In this document: positions 16,517-24,779 of the stretch, piece by piece
Layout: each line of letters begins with the position of its first letter
Numbering within the stretch: the first letter of the stretch is position 1
Source of the DNA: JBQCDV01 sp051960855
GTDB lineage: Bacteria > Actinomycetota > Actinomycetes > JAJZTN01
Length of the DNA stretch: 49,822 nucleotides
Reading direction: 5' to 3'
Assembly (NCBI GenBank): GCA_051960855.1
Contig: JBQCDV010000051.1
Location: forward strand, 1-49,822
Notes under the pieces: model-generated
Told to the model about the DNA's origin: nothing
Databases searched by the model: none
Seen by the model: only the letters and a program-made list of their open reading frames with translations
Program-made: the position numbers and the translations under genes

Positions 16517-16575
16517 ATGCGGCTGCGAGCACCCGTACTCCCCACCTGCCCGACCCCGACTCTGCTGGAGGTGAA

Positions 16576-17223
16576 GTGGACGCGCTCCTGAACTCCTCTG
16601 GGCGCATCCTCGACGGCTTCCAGACGACCCTGGCGCTGCTCGTGCTCTCGGGCGCGCTCGCGATGCTGCTGGGTCTCGTCCTCGCCGCGATGCGCGTGTC
16701 CCCCGTCCCCGTGATGCGCAACGTCGGGACGACCTACGTCAACATCCTGCGCAACACGCCGCTGGTCCTGCTCTTCACCCTGGTGTCCTTCGGCCTGCCG
16801 ACGATCGGGGTCCGGCTGTCGTTTTTCACCTTCGCGGTCATCGCGCTCGGCTGCTACACCGCTGCCTTCGTCTGCGAGGCCCTCCGGTCGGGTGTCAACG
16901 CGGTGAGCCCCGGCCAGGCGGAGGCGGCGCGGGCGCTGGGTCTCGGCTTCGGCCAGACGCTGCGCCTGATCGTGCTGCCCCAGGCTTTCCGCACGGTGAT
17001 CCCGCCGCTGGCGAGCATCTTCATCGGCCTCACCAAGAACACCGCGATCGCGGAGGCGTTCGCCGTGACCGAGGCGACGTACCAGCTCGACAGCCTGGTG
17101 CGCGACCGGCCGGACGTCCTGTGGTGGCTGTTCGCCGGGATCTCCCTCGGCTATGTGCTGATCGTCGCCGTCATCTCTCTTGCCGCGCGTCTTCTCGAAC
17201 GCCGTCTGGCGGTGGTCCGGTGA
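16576..17223 (+). CDS. gluC: Glutamate ABC importer permease GluC
   Basis: A 215-residue HisM-type polar amino acid permease with about five membrane segments. The EAA loop reads GQAEAARALGLGFGQTLRLIVLPQAFR near residue 112, the contact site for GluA. NILRNTPLVLLF near residue 57 is typical of the glutamate/glutamine subfamily. GTG 16576 has GGAGG 4 nt upstream. Its stop overlaps the gluD start by GTGA. Confidence 0.92.
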   Translation: MDALLNSSGRILDGFQTTLALLVLSGALAMLLGLVLAAMRVSPVPVMRNVGTTYVNILRNTPLVLLFTLVSFGLPTIGVRLSFFTFAVIALGCYTAAFVCEALRSGVNAVSPGQAEAARALGLGFGQTLRLIVLPQAFRTVIPPLASIFIGLTKNTAIAEAFAVTEATYQLDSLVRDRPDVLWWLFAGISLGYVLIVAVISLAARLLERRLAVVR

Positions 17224-18095
17224 GCACTCGTCCTGCGCAGTCGAGCGTGCTGTTCGACAACCCCGGCCCCCGCGCGGCGGCCCGCCATCGCCAGTACGCC
17301 GTCGCGACCGTGGTCGTGGTCGTGCTGGTGCTTGCCTTCGTCGTCGCGCAGCTCTGGCGCAAGGGCGCCATCACACCCAGCCAGTTCAGCGACTACGGCG
17401 ACCCCGAGATCCTGCGGGGGCTGCTGCAGGCGCTGCTCGGGACGCTGCGCGCTGCGGCGTTCGCGATCGTCTTGTCTCTCGTCTTCGGCGGGATCCTCTG
17501 CGTCGGCCGGCTCTCCCAGCGCGCCTGGCTCCGCGGCCCCGCGACGCTCATCCTCGAGTTCTTCCGGGCCGTCCCGCTGCTGCTGCTGATCCTGGCGCTG
17601 TTCCTCGGCTTCGGCCAGGAGCTCGGCCCGTGGGGGGCCCTCGTGCTCGGCCTCATGCTCTACAACGGGTCGGTCCTCGCCGAGGTCTTCCGGGCCGGCA
17701 TCGCCTCGGTGCCGCGCGGCCAGGGCGAGGCGGCCTACGCCCTCGGGTTGCGCAAGACGCAGGTGATGCGGCTGGTCCTGGTGCCGCAGGCGGTCCGGAC
17801 GATGCTCCCGGCCATCATCAGCCAGTGCGTGGTGGCGCTCAAGGACACCTCGCTCGGCTTCATCATCGGCTACGCCGAGCTCGCCCGGTTCAACAAGCTC
17901 GTCTACACCTCCGCGAACAACATCATCGCCAGCACGCTGGTCGTCACGGCGATCTACGTGGCCATGAACTTCGGCCTGTCCCGCCTCGCGGTGTGGATCG
18001 AGGCGCAGCAGCGCCGGACCCCGCGCAGCGCCGCGGAGCCGATGTCGGAGTCGGAGAACCTCCAGCTCGAGGGCGTCCCCGACCAGCGGACCTGA
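17220..18095 (+). CDS. gluD: Glutamate ABC importer permease GluD
   Basis: A 291-residue partner permease. An N-terminal cytoplasmic tail and TM1 (about 27-45) precede a periplasmic loop, then a five-segment HisM-type core with EAA loop GQGEAAYALGLRKTQVMRLVLVPQAVR and VALKDTSLGFIIGYAEL. A charged C-terminal tail of about 35 residues follows the last segment. It starts at GTG 17220, overlapping gluC by four bases, so the two permeases are translationally coupled as a heterodimer. Confidence 0.92.
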   Translation: MSTRPAQSSVLFDNPGPRAAARHRQYAVATVVVVVLVLAFVVAQLWRKGAITPSQFSDYGDPEILRGLLQALLGTLRAAAFAIVLSLVFGGILCVGRLSQRAWLRGPATLILEFFRAVPLLLLILALFLGFGQELGPWGALVLGLMLYNGSVLAEVFRAGIASVPRGQGEAAYALGLRKTQVMRLVLVPQAVRTMLPAIISQCVVALKDTSLGFIIGYAELARFNKLVYTSANNIIASTLVVTAIYVAMNFGLSRLAVWIEAQQRRTPRSAAEPMSESENLQLEGVPDQRT

Positions 18096-18118
18096 GGCTG
18101 TGCCGGGACACTGGGAGA

Positions 18119-19156
18119 GTGAGCCCGGCAGTCGAGGTGCGCGACCTCGTCAAGCGCTATCCGAAGGCGGCGTCCAACGCCGTCGACGGCGTCACCTTCA
18201 CGGTTGAGCCCGGCGAGGTCTTCGGTCTGCTCGGTCCCAACGGAGCCGGGAAGACGACCACCATCGGCGTGCTGACGACACGCGTGCGGGCCACCGGCGG
18301 GACGGCCAGCGTGGGCGGTGTCGATGTCCTCCGCGACCCGGTCGCCGCCCGGAGCCGGCTCGCGGTCGTCCCGCAGCGCAACAACCTCGACCGGTCGTTG
18401 TCCATCCGGGACAACCTGCTCTTCCACGCCCGCTACCACGGCGTGCCCGCCTCCGAGCGCGACGAGCGTGCCGACGCCCTGCTCGCGGAGTTCGGCCTCC
18501 GGGAGCGCTCATCGGACAAGCCCGACCGATTCTCCGGTGGTCAGGCGCAGCGCGTCATGATCGCCCGCGCGCTCATGCACGCCCCCGCCGTCATCTTCCT
18601 CGACGAGCCCTCGACCGGGCTCGACCCCGCCGCCCGGCTCTTCGTATGGGACCGCGTCCGCGACCTGCGCGAGCGCGGCGTCACGGTCGTCCTCACGACA
18701 CACGACATGGACGAGGCCGCGACTCTGGCCGACCGCGTCGGCATCATGGACAGGGGCGGCCTGCTCGCCCTCGACACGCCCGAGGCGCTCACCCGGAGCA
18801 TGCCGGGCAGCAGCACTCTTGACGTCACGCTGACGCTAAGCGGGTCGAATGCAGACGGCACGCAGCCCAGCGACGGCGTTCGGGAATCGGGTGGCGCCGG
18901 ACGGCCACCGGTAGACCAGCTGACGGCGGCGCTCGCGGACCTGCCGGGCGTCGAGCGCGTCGAGTCGCTCGCCGCCACGCCCTCCCCGGACGCCCCCGCG
19001 CGGCTACGTCTCTACGTCACGAACGACGCCGCGTCGCTGCTCGCCCCCGTCGTCTCGACCGTCGAGCGACGCGGGGCGGCTCTCACCGGCGTCGCGCTCG
19101 GCGAGCCGACTCTGGAAGACGTCTTCATCTCGCTGACCGGGAGAGCACTGCGATGA
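18119..19156 (+). CDS. ABC-2 exporter ATPase (DrrA-like)
   Basis: A 345-residue ATPase of the drug/polyketide (DrrA, CcmA) type. Walker A GPNGAGKT (about 37-44), signature FSGGQAQR, Walker B VIFLDEPSTGLDP and switch His in TTHDMDE are intact. A C-terminal domain ends with the family-typical PTLEDVFISLTGRALR. Between the two lies a poorly conserved Gly/Ser/Asp-rich insert (about 238-262). GTG 18119 begins 23 bases after gluD, so read-through from the glu operon is possible. Its last codon overlaps the permease gene by ATGA. The substrate is unknown. Confidence 0.9.
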   Translation: MSPAVEVRDLVKRYPKAASNAVDGVTFTVEPGEVFGLLGPNGAGKTTTIGVLTTRVRATGGTASVGGVDVLRDPVAARSRLAVVPQRNNLDRSLSIRDNLLFHARYHGVPASERDERADALLAEFGLRERSSDKPDRFSGGQAQRVMIARALMHAPAVIFLDEPSTGLDPAARLFVWDRVRDLRERGVTVVLTTHDMDEAATLADRVGIMDRGGLLALDTPEALTRSMPGSSTLDVTLTLSGSNADGTQPSDGVRESGGAGRPPVDQLTAALADLPGVERVESLAATPSPDAPARLRLYVTNDAASLLAPVVSTVERRGAALTGVALGEPTLEDVFISLTGRALR

Positions 19157-19953
19157 CCACGACGTCCTCCGGCAGCACGCGGGTGGGGACAGCGGCGCCG
19201 TTCGCGGCTGTGCTCTGGCGCGACATCTACGTCACCGGGCGCGAGCTGCCTGCCTTCCTGGCGCAGGTGGTGCTGCAGCCGCTGCTGCTGCTGTTCGTCT
19301 TCGGGCGGGTGCTCACCGACCTCGGCTACGCCCGGGCGGGCTACTCCGACCTGCTCTTCCCCGGCATCGTCGCCATGACGACCGTCCTCACGTCGCTGCA
19401 GAGCACCGCACTCCCCCTCGTCATCGACTTCTCCTTCACCAAGGAGATCGAGGACCGGTTGCTGGCTCCGATGCCCATGGCGCTTGTCGCCGTCGAGAAG
19501 ATGGTGTTCGCGGCGCTGCGGGCACTCGTCGCGACCGTGCTGATGTTTCCGATCGGATGGCTGGTCCTCGGCTCGATCCCCGTGCGCGCCGCCGGCCTTC
19601 CGCTCCTGGTCGCCGTCGTGCTGCTCGGAGCCGCCGTCGGCTCAACCCTCGGCATGACCCTCGGGACGCTGGTGCCCCCGTCGAAGATCAACCTGGTGTT
19701 CGCTCTCGTGCTGACGCCCCTGATCTTCACCGGCTGCAGCCAGTACCCGTGGCCGTCGCTCTCCACCCTGGCGTGGTTCCAGTGGCTGACCGCCCTCAAC
19801 CCCATCACCTACATCAGCGAGGGGATGCGCGCTGCGCTCGTCCCATCGGTTCCGCACATCAACGCGGCCGTGTGCGTCGCGCTGGCGGCGTTGTCGCTCG
19901 TGGTGTTCGGCGCCCTCGGGATCCGAGGGTTCCTGCGGCGGGCACTGGACTAG
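19153..19953 (+). CDS. ABC-2 exporter permease (DrrB-like)
   Basis: A 266-residue membrane protein with six hydrophobic segments and the ABC-2 signature ending LNPITYISEGMRAALVP. KEIEDRLLAPMPMALVAVEKM near residue 97 is the cytoplasmic coupling region. It is translationally coupled to the ATPase. The pair resembles DrrAB drug or lipid exporters; the cargo cannot be told. Confidence 0.88.
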   Translation: MTTTSSGSTRVGTAAPFAAVLWRDIYVTGRELPAFLAQVVLQPLLLLFVFGRVLTDLGYARAGYSDLLFPGIVAMTTVLTSLQSTALPLVIDFSFTKEIEDRLLAPMPMALVAVEKMVFAALRALVATVLMFPIGWLVLGSIPVRAAGLPLLVAVVLLGAAVGSTLGMTLGTLVPPSKINLVFALVLTPLIFTGCSQYPWPSLSTLAWFQWLTALNPITYISEGMRAALVPSVPHINAAVCVALAALSLVVFGALGIRGFLRRALD

Positions 19954-19979
19954 CAGCCGCGGCGTGTCGCCATCAATGA

Positions 19980-20002
19980 TCGAACATACGTTCGCCTAGG
20001 CT
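19980..20002 (+). promoter_or_regulatory. LexA (SOS) box and -10 of recA
   Basis: CGAACATACGTTCG (19981-19994) has perfect GAAC-N4-GTTC arms, the actinobacterial LexA operator. TAGGCT (19997-20002) follows two bases later as a likely -10, so bound LexA would block RNA polymerase. It lies 129 bases before the recA ATG. Confidence 0.85.
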
Positions 20003-20060
20003 TGTCCCCAACGGAACGGCTCCCGCGGGACTGTCCACACAGGGTCCGGATGGACTGACT

Positions 20061-20083
20061 CTGTCAGAGGGCGGACCTACGGT
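20061..20083 (+). promoter_or_regulatory. PafBC-type (RecA-NDp) promoter of recA
   Basis: CTGTCAGAG (20061-20069), exactly 8 bases, then TACGGT (20078-20083). This matches the mycobacterial LexA-independent DNA-damage motif TTGTCRGTG-N8-TANNNT at most positions, with correct spacing. It predicts a start near 20090 and a leader of about 33 bases. Confidence 0.65.
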
Positions 20084-20122
20084 GGCGACGACATCGAATC
20101 CGGCAAGCAAGGTGGCAGGCAC

Positions 20123-21169
20123 ATGGCAGGTCAGGACCGCGAGAAGGCTCTCGAGACCGCTCTCGCCCAGATCGACAAGCAGTTCGGCAAGGGCTCGGTC
20201 ATGCGCCTCGGCGACGAGGGGCGAGCCCCCGTCGAGGTGATCCCGACGGGGTCGATCTCCCTGGACGTCGCCCTCGGCGTCGGTGGACTCCCCCGCGGTC
20301 GCGTCATCGAGATCTACGGCCCGGAGTCCTCCGGCAAGACGACCGTCGCCCTGCACGCGGTCGCCAGCGCTCAGCGCAACGGCGGCATCGCCGCGTTCAT
20401 CGACGCGGAGCACGCTCTTGACCCCGACTACGCCCAGAAGCTCGGCGTCGACACCGACGCGCTGCTCGTCTCGCAGCCGGACACCGGTGAGCAGGCCCTC
20501 GAGATCGCCGACATGCTCGTGCGATCCGGAGCGCTCGACATCATCGTCATCGACTCGGTGGCGGCCCTCGTGCCGCGCGCCGAGATCGAGGGCGAGATGG
20601 GCGACAGCCACGTCGGCCTGCAGGCCCGCCTCATGAGCCAGGCGCTGCGCAAGATGACCGGTGCGCTGTCGCAGAGCAAGACGACCGCCATCTTCATCAA
20701 CCAGCTGCGCGAGAAGATCGGCGTGATGTTCGGCTCGCCGGAGACCACGACGGGCGGCAAGGCGCTGAAGTTCTACGCCTCGGTGCGTCTGGACGTTCGC
20801 CGCATCGAGACGCTCAAGGACGGCCAGGAGGCGGTCGGCAACCGCACCCGCGTCAAGGTGGTCAAGAACAAGGTGGCTCCGCCCTTCAAGCAGGCGGAGT
20901 TCGACATCCTCTACGGCGCCGGCATCTCCCGCGAGGGCGGCCTGATCGACATGGGCGTCGAGCACGGCTTCATCCGCAAGAGCGGTGCTTGGTACACCTA
21001 CGAGGGCGACCAGCTCGGCCAGGGCAAGGAGAACGCGCGCGCCTTCCTCCGCGACAACCCTGACCTCGCCGACGAGATCGAGAAGCGGGTCAAGGACAAG
21101 CTGGGCGTAGGTCCGCGACTCGACCTGCCCGCTGACGAGGATGTCGTTCCGGCTCCGGTCGACTTCTAG
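20123..21169 (+). CDS. recA: Recombinase RecA
   Basis: The 348-residue strand-exchange protein and LexA co-protease. Walker A GPESSGKT is at residues 66-73; IIVIDSVAALVPRAEIEGEMGDSHVGLQARLMSQALRK carries Walker B and loop L1; FINQLREKIGVMFGSPETTTGGKALKFYAS carries loop L2. The acidic C-terminal tail is present. No intein is inserted. Two DNA-damage promoter motifs lie in the 169-base upstream gap. recX follows after 56 bases. Confidence 0.99.
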   Translation: MAGQDREKALETALAQIDKQFGKGSVMRLGDEGRAPVEVIPTGSISLDVALGVGGLPRGRVIEIYGPESSGKTTVALHAVASAQRNGGIAAFIDAEHALDPDYAQKLGVDTDALLVSQPDTGEQALEIADMLVRSGALDIIVIDSVAALVPRAEIEGEMGDSHVGLQARLMSQALRKMTGALSQSKTTAIFINQLREKIGVMFGSPETTTGGKALKFYASVRLDVRRIETLKDGQEAVGNRTRVKVVKNKVAPPFKQAEFDILYGAGISREGGLIDMGVEHGFIRKSGAWYTYEGDQLGQGKENARAFLRDNPDLADEIEKRVKDKLGVGPRLDLPADEDVVPAPVDF

Positions 21170-21225
21170 CCCGACGTGGTGCTCGAGCTGCTCCCCGACG
21201 ACACCCGGCCCGTCCGGGGACCGCT

Positions 21226-21783
21226 GTGACGAGCCGCCGCCGCCCCCGCCCCGGACGCGAGGATCCGGAGCGGGGTGTGGAGGACGCCGCGAGCAACCCC
21301 CCGGCCGACCCCGAGTCGGTGGCGCGGGCGATCGTGCTGCGCAAGCTCACTGCTGCCCCGCGCAGTCGCGCCGAGCTGGCCGCGGCCCTCACCGAGCGGG
21401 ACGTCCCCGCAGAGGTGCAGCAGCGGGTGCTTGACCGCTTCGTCGAGGTCGGGCTCATCGATGATGCGGGCTACGCCGAACTCCTCGTCCGCAGCCGGCA
21501 GCGCGAGCGCGGCCTGGCTCGCCGCGGTCTGGCTGTCGAGTTGCGACGTCGCGGCATCGACGACGAGGTTGCCTCGCAGGCGCTGGAGGGTGTCGACGAC
21601 GCGAGCGAGCATGACGTGGCGCTGCGTCTGGTGCAGAAGCGGCTGCCGTCACTGGCCCGGTTCGACCGTCCGACCCAGATCCGCCGCCTCTCCGGGATGC
21701 TCGCGCGGAAGGGCTACGGCTCCAGCGTCGTCATGACCGTCATACGGGAGGCACTTGGAGAGCTGGACGCCGACGCCAGCTGA
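21226..21783 (+). CDS. recX: RecA regulator RecX
   Basis: A 185-residue helical protein that binds RecA filaments and limits their activity. Three tandem three-helix repeats are visible: ARAIVLRKLTAAPRSRAEL, then ERGLARRGLAVELRRRGID, then LARKGYGSSVVMTVIREAL. The basic, disordered N-terminus of about 30 residues is usual in actinobacteria. GTG 21226 is the only good start after the recA stop. Cotranscription with recA is likely. Confidence 0.93.
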   Translation: MTSRRRPRPGREDPERGVEDAASNPPADPESVARAIVLRKLTAAPRSRAELAAALTERDVPAEVQQRVLDRFVEVGLIDDAGYAELLVRSRQRERGLARRGLAVELRRRGIDDEVASQALEGVDDASEHDVALRLVQKRLPSLARFDRPTQIRRLSGMLARKGYGSSVVMTVIREALGELDADAS

Positions 21784-21861
21784 GCCCGGGGCGACACAGG
21801 GCAGGACCGGGGGCCACGATGGTCCCGCGGCGGTCGTTGCTTCACCCTGATCGCGGACGTA

Positions 21862-21888
21862 GCCTCGCAAGGCACGGGGCCTTGAGGC
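21862..21888 (+). terminator. Hairpin between recX and rny
   Basis: CAAGGC-ACGGG-GCCTTG is a perfect 6-bp stem. Outer GCCT and AGGC extend it past a CG bulge. It lies in the 160-base gap after recX, with no T tract. It could be a terminator or part of the rny leader. Confidence 0.4.
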
Positions 21889-21943
21889 GCGGCACCGCAT
21901 CGCCGATGGTTCAAGGAGAGTCTCCGACCCAGCAGGAGGGCTG

Positions 21944-23455
21944 ATGCCTCAGCAGTTCGTCTTCTGGGTCACCGCGCTCGGCGTCGTCCTGACGTCGCTG
22001 ATCCTCGCCGTCCTGATCCTGCTGCTGCGCGACCGCGCGGCACTGAGGCACGCCGCCCTCACCGCGCCCGTCGCCCGGCCTCGACCCGCCCTCACCCGCG
22101 GCGGTGAGGACGAGGACCCCCACGACGACGTCCACGACGATGCGCTGCGGGCCGGCGGCGAGCTCGACCGGCGTGAGCAGCGGCTGGCCGGTCGCGAACG
22201 CCGGCTGCGCGAGCTCGAGGTGGCCCTCGAGTCCCGCGAAGTGGCCGTCACCGCTGCTGAGTCGGCCATCTCCGCTCGGCTGGCAGACGCCGCCCGCCTC
22301 GAGCGGGAGCGACAGCGCCAGCTGGAGGAGGTGGCAGGGCTGACGCGGGCGCAGGCTCGCGCCCAGGTCGTGCTCGCCATCGAGAGCCAAGCCAAGCGAG
22401 AAGCCGCTCTGCTCGCCCGACGGATCGAGTCCGAGGCGAAGGAGCAGGCGGAGGCCCGCGCCCGCCATCTGGTCGCGCAGACGCTGCCTCGAGTGGCCGC
22501 TTCCCAGACCTCCGAGACGGCGGTCACGGTTGTGCCGCTGCCCTCCGAGGACCTCAAGGGCCGGATCATCGGCCGCGAGGGCCGCAACATCCGCACCTTC
22601 GAGCAGATCACCGGGGTCAACGTCCTCGTCGACGACACCCCCGGGGCGGTGGTGCTGTCCTGCTTCGACCCCTACCGTCGCGAGGTGGCGCGGCTCACGC
22701 TCGAGGCCTTGGTCGCGGACGGGCGCATCCACCCGCACCGGATCGAGGAGATGCACGAGCTCAGCGAGCGGCAGGTGGAGCAGGCCAGCCGCGAGGCAGC
22801 CGAGAGCGCGCTGCTCGACGCCGGGCTCGACCACCTCCACCCGGAGCTGATGGCCATCCTCGGGCGCCTGCGCTACCGCACCTCGTACGGGCAGAATGTG
22901 CTCGCGCACTGCGTGGAGACAGCCCAGATCGCCGGGGTGATGGCAGCCGAGCTCGGCGTGGACCCACGGCTCGTGCGTCGCGCAGCCTTCCTCCACGACA
23001 TCGGCAAGGCGCTCACTCACGAGGTCGAGGGGTCCCACGCCATGGTGGGCGCCGACCTCGCCCGGCGCTACGGCGAGCCGGAGGAGGTCGTTCACGCCAT
23101 CGAGGCCCACCACGACGAGGTGCCTCCGGAGACCGTCGAAGCGCTGCTGACCCAGGCCGCCGACGCCTGTTCGGGGGGCCGTCCCGGTGCCCGTCGCGAG
23201 TCGATCGAGTCCTATGTCAACCGACTGCACCGTCTCGAGGAGATCGCCCTGGGCCACGAAGGCGTCGACAAGGTGTTCGCCATGCAGGCCGGGCACGAGG
23301 TGCGCGTCATGGTGCTGCCGGACGTCGTCGACGACATCGCGGCGCAGGTGCTCGCGCGAGACATCGCCAAGCAGGTCGAGGAGGAGCTGACCTACCCCGG
23401 CCAGATCCGCGTCACCGTCATTCGGGAGTCGCGCGCCACGGAGGTCGCGCGCTGA
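21944..23455 (+). CDS. rny: Ribonuclease Y
   Basis: A membrane-anchored endoribonuclease that starts mRNA decay. The 503 residues show the full family order: TM anchor (5-28), a linker with an unusual acidic patch (54-66), a long charged coiled coil (72-180), a KH RNA-binding domain with GRIIGREGRN (206-215), and an HD catalytic domain with His351-Asp352 in FLHDIGKAL. The C-terminal region ends in the typical YPGQIRVTVIRE. AGGAGGG sits just before the ATG. Well-studied actinobacteria rely on RNase E and J, so having RNase Y here and RNase J at 46.5 kb is notable. Confidence 0.93.
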   Translation: MPQQFVFWVTALGVVLTSLILAVLILLLRDRAALRHAALTAPVARPRPALTRGGEDEDPHDDVHDDALRAGGELDRREQRLAGRERRLRELEVALESREVAVTAAESAISARLADAARLERERQRQLEEVAGLTRAQARAQVVLAIESQAKREAALLARRIESEAKEQAEARARHLVAQTLPRVAASQTSETAVTVVPLPSEDLKGRIIGREGRNIRTFEQITGVNVLVDDTPGAVVLSCFDPYRREVARLTLEALVADGRIHPHRIEEMHELSERQVEQASREAAESALLDAGLDHLHPELMAILGRLRYRTSYGQNVLAHCVETAQIAGVMAAELGVDPRLVRRAAFLHDIGKALTHEVEGSHAMVGADLARRYGEPEEVVHAIEAHHDEVPPETVEALLTQAADACSGGRPGARRESIESYVNRLHRLEEIALGHEGVDKVFAMQAGHEVRVMVLPDVVDDIAAQVLARDIAKQVEEELTYPGQIRVTVIRESRATEVAR

Positions 23456-23561
23456 GCGACGCGGCGCCGGCGCCGGCTCCGGCGTTCTCGGTGTCGGCCT
23501 CTGGGAGTGGCACCGCCACGACGTTCCCGGCGGCACGAGGGGGGATCGCCGGCGGAGACGC

Positions 23562-23957
23562 CTAGCTGAGGTTGAGCTGCCAGGAGACGCCGAAGCGGTC
23601 GTTGACCCAGCCGAAGCGCCGACTGAAGCCGTAGTCGCCCACCGGCATGAGCGTCGCGCCGCCGTCGGCGAGGGCGGAGAACAGCCGGGACAGCTCAACC
23701 TCGGACTCGGTCTCGACCCACAGCGACAGCGAGGGGGTGAAGGTGAACCCGTGCGACACGAAGCTGTCGGAACAGGCGATCTCCTGGCCGTCCACCGAGA
23801 ATCGCGCCACCTGGATCGTCCCTTCGGGCCCGGGCCCCTCGGCTCCGTAGCGGTGCGCCTCGAGGACCTGCCCGTCGGCGAACAGCGAGGTATAGAACCT
23901 CATCGCCTCCTCGGCGCGCCCTTCGAACATCAGGAACGGGACGACGTGCCTGGCCAT
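23562..23957 (-). CDS. VOC (PhnB-like glyoxalase-fold) protein
   Basis: A 131-residue protein of the PhnB / 3-demethylubiquinone methyltransferase-like group of the vicinal oxygen chelate superfamily. FEGRAEEAMRFYTSLF near residue 12 and the C-terminal FGWVNDRFGVSWQLNL are family hallmarks. Many members have no known reaction, so no function is assigned. TAGCCT lies 7 nt before the ATG, implying a leaderless transcript. The 106-base gap after rny holds only GC-rich palindromic runs such as GTGGC-ACC-GCCAC. Confidence 0.85.
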   Translation of the reverse strand: MARHVVPFLMFEGRAEEAMRFYTSLFADGQVLEAHRYGAEGPGPEGTIQVARFSVDGQEIACSDSFVSHGFTFTPSLSLWVETESEVELSRLFSALADGGATLMPVGDYGFSRRFGWVNDRFGVSWQLNLS

Positions 23958-23970
23958 GGCGTCGAGGCTA
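23958..23970 (-). promoter_or_regulatory. Leaderless promoter -10 of the VOC gene
   Basis: TAGCCT (23970-23965, minus strand), seven bases, then ATG. It lies in the 37-base gap after DUF3046, so the VOC gene need not depend on read-through. Confidence 0.45.
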
Positions 23971-23994
23971 AGCGACGAACGCCGCTGCCGGTGG

Positions 23995-24189
23995 CTAGCG
24001 TAGGCGGGAGGGCGCGTCGGTGACGTCGCACACGACCCGCCAGACCTCCTTCGCCGGCTCCCCAGCGTCCAGCGCCTCGAGGACGGTGCGGTCGCCGAGC
24101 TCGGACAGCACGCGGTAGCGGGCGAAGGCGTCCGCCTGCGCGGAGCCGAGCAGCTCCTGCATCCGTTCCCAGAAGGTCGTGAGGCGCAC
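23995..24189 (-). CDS. DUF3046 family small protein
   Basis: A 64-residue protein, RLTTFWERMQELLGSAQA at the N-terminus and EPAKEVWRVVCDVTD near the end, which is the DUF3046 pattern seen near recA-recX in actinobacteria. Function is unknown. The GTG start is supported by GATACT exactly 6 nt upstream (leaderless). Its small size makes it easy to miss. Confidence 0.85.
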   Translation of the reverse strand: MRLTTFWERMQELLGSAQADAFARYRVLSELGDRTVLEALDAGEPAKEVWRVVCDVTDAPSRLR

Positions 24190-24201
24190 GGACCAAGTAT
24201 C
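24190..24201 (-). promoter_or_regulatory. Leaderless promoter -10 of DUF3046
   Basis: GATACT (24201-24196, minus strand), six bases, then GTG. It lies between the PAP2 stop (24207) and DUF3046. Confidence 0.5.
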
Positions 24202-24206
24202 GCTTG

Positions 24207-24779
24207 TCAGCGGCGCAGCATCGCCCGCCGCCTCACGTCGTCGCGCCGGGCGCGGCGAGCACGGCCGCGCGAGGCGTCGAGGCAGGCCACCACGACAGCC
24301 ACGATCGCTGTCGCGACGGCAGCTGCCACCAGTCCGCCGGCGATGTCGAGCGGGTAGTGGATGCCGTCGTAGACGCGGGCGAAGCCGATGAGGAGTGCGG
24401 CCGCGAACAGGACGGCACCCCACCGCCAGGAGAGGAAGACCCAGACGGCAAGAGCGATACCGAACGCCGCTGTCGCGTGGTCGCTCGGGAAGGACTGGTC
24501 GGCCGTGTGTGCGACCAGCTGGTGGACGTGATGGGTGACGAAGGGCCGTTTCTCCGCGTAGAGGGCGCCGCCGACGAGTGCGAGCACGAACGTCAGGACC
24601 AGAGCGGCTCCAGTCGCGATGACAGGTCGCCACTCCCGCCGCCCGAGCCGCAGGATGCACAGCACGGCGAGGACGGCGAACACCCCGAAGATCAGGTAGG
24701 ACGCGGCGGCCTTCATCACCGTGTCGACGGTCGGGTTGCCGCTGAGATTGTTGATGTCCCGAAAGAGCGAGTAGTTCAC
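24207..24779 (-). CDS. PAP2-family phosphatase, BcrC/undecaprenyl-diphosphatase-like
   Basis: A 190-residue membrane phosphatase with five to six segments. The three PAP2 motifs are seen: KRP (77-79), SFPSDHATAA (96-105) and RVYDGIHYPLDIAGG (135-149). The HHVHQLVAHTADQSFPSDH context resembles BcrC, which recycles undecaprenyl diphosphate for wall synthesis; a general lipid phosphatase is the alternative. The GTG start overlaps the upstream DUF347 gene by GTGA, so the two are coupled. A basic, Arg-rich tail of about 20 residues follows the last segment. Confidence 0.85.
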   Translation of the reverse strand: MNYSLFRDINNLSGNPTVDTVMKAAASYLIFGVFAVLAVLCILRLGRREWRPVIATGAALVLTFVLALVGGALYAEKRPFVTHHVHQLVAHTADQSFPSDHATAAFGIALAVWVFLSWRWGAVLFAAALLIGFARVYDGIHYPLDIAGGLVAAAVATAIVAVVVACLDASRGRARRARRDDVRRRAMLRR

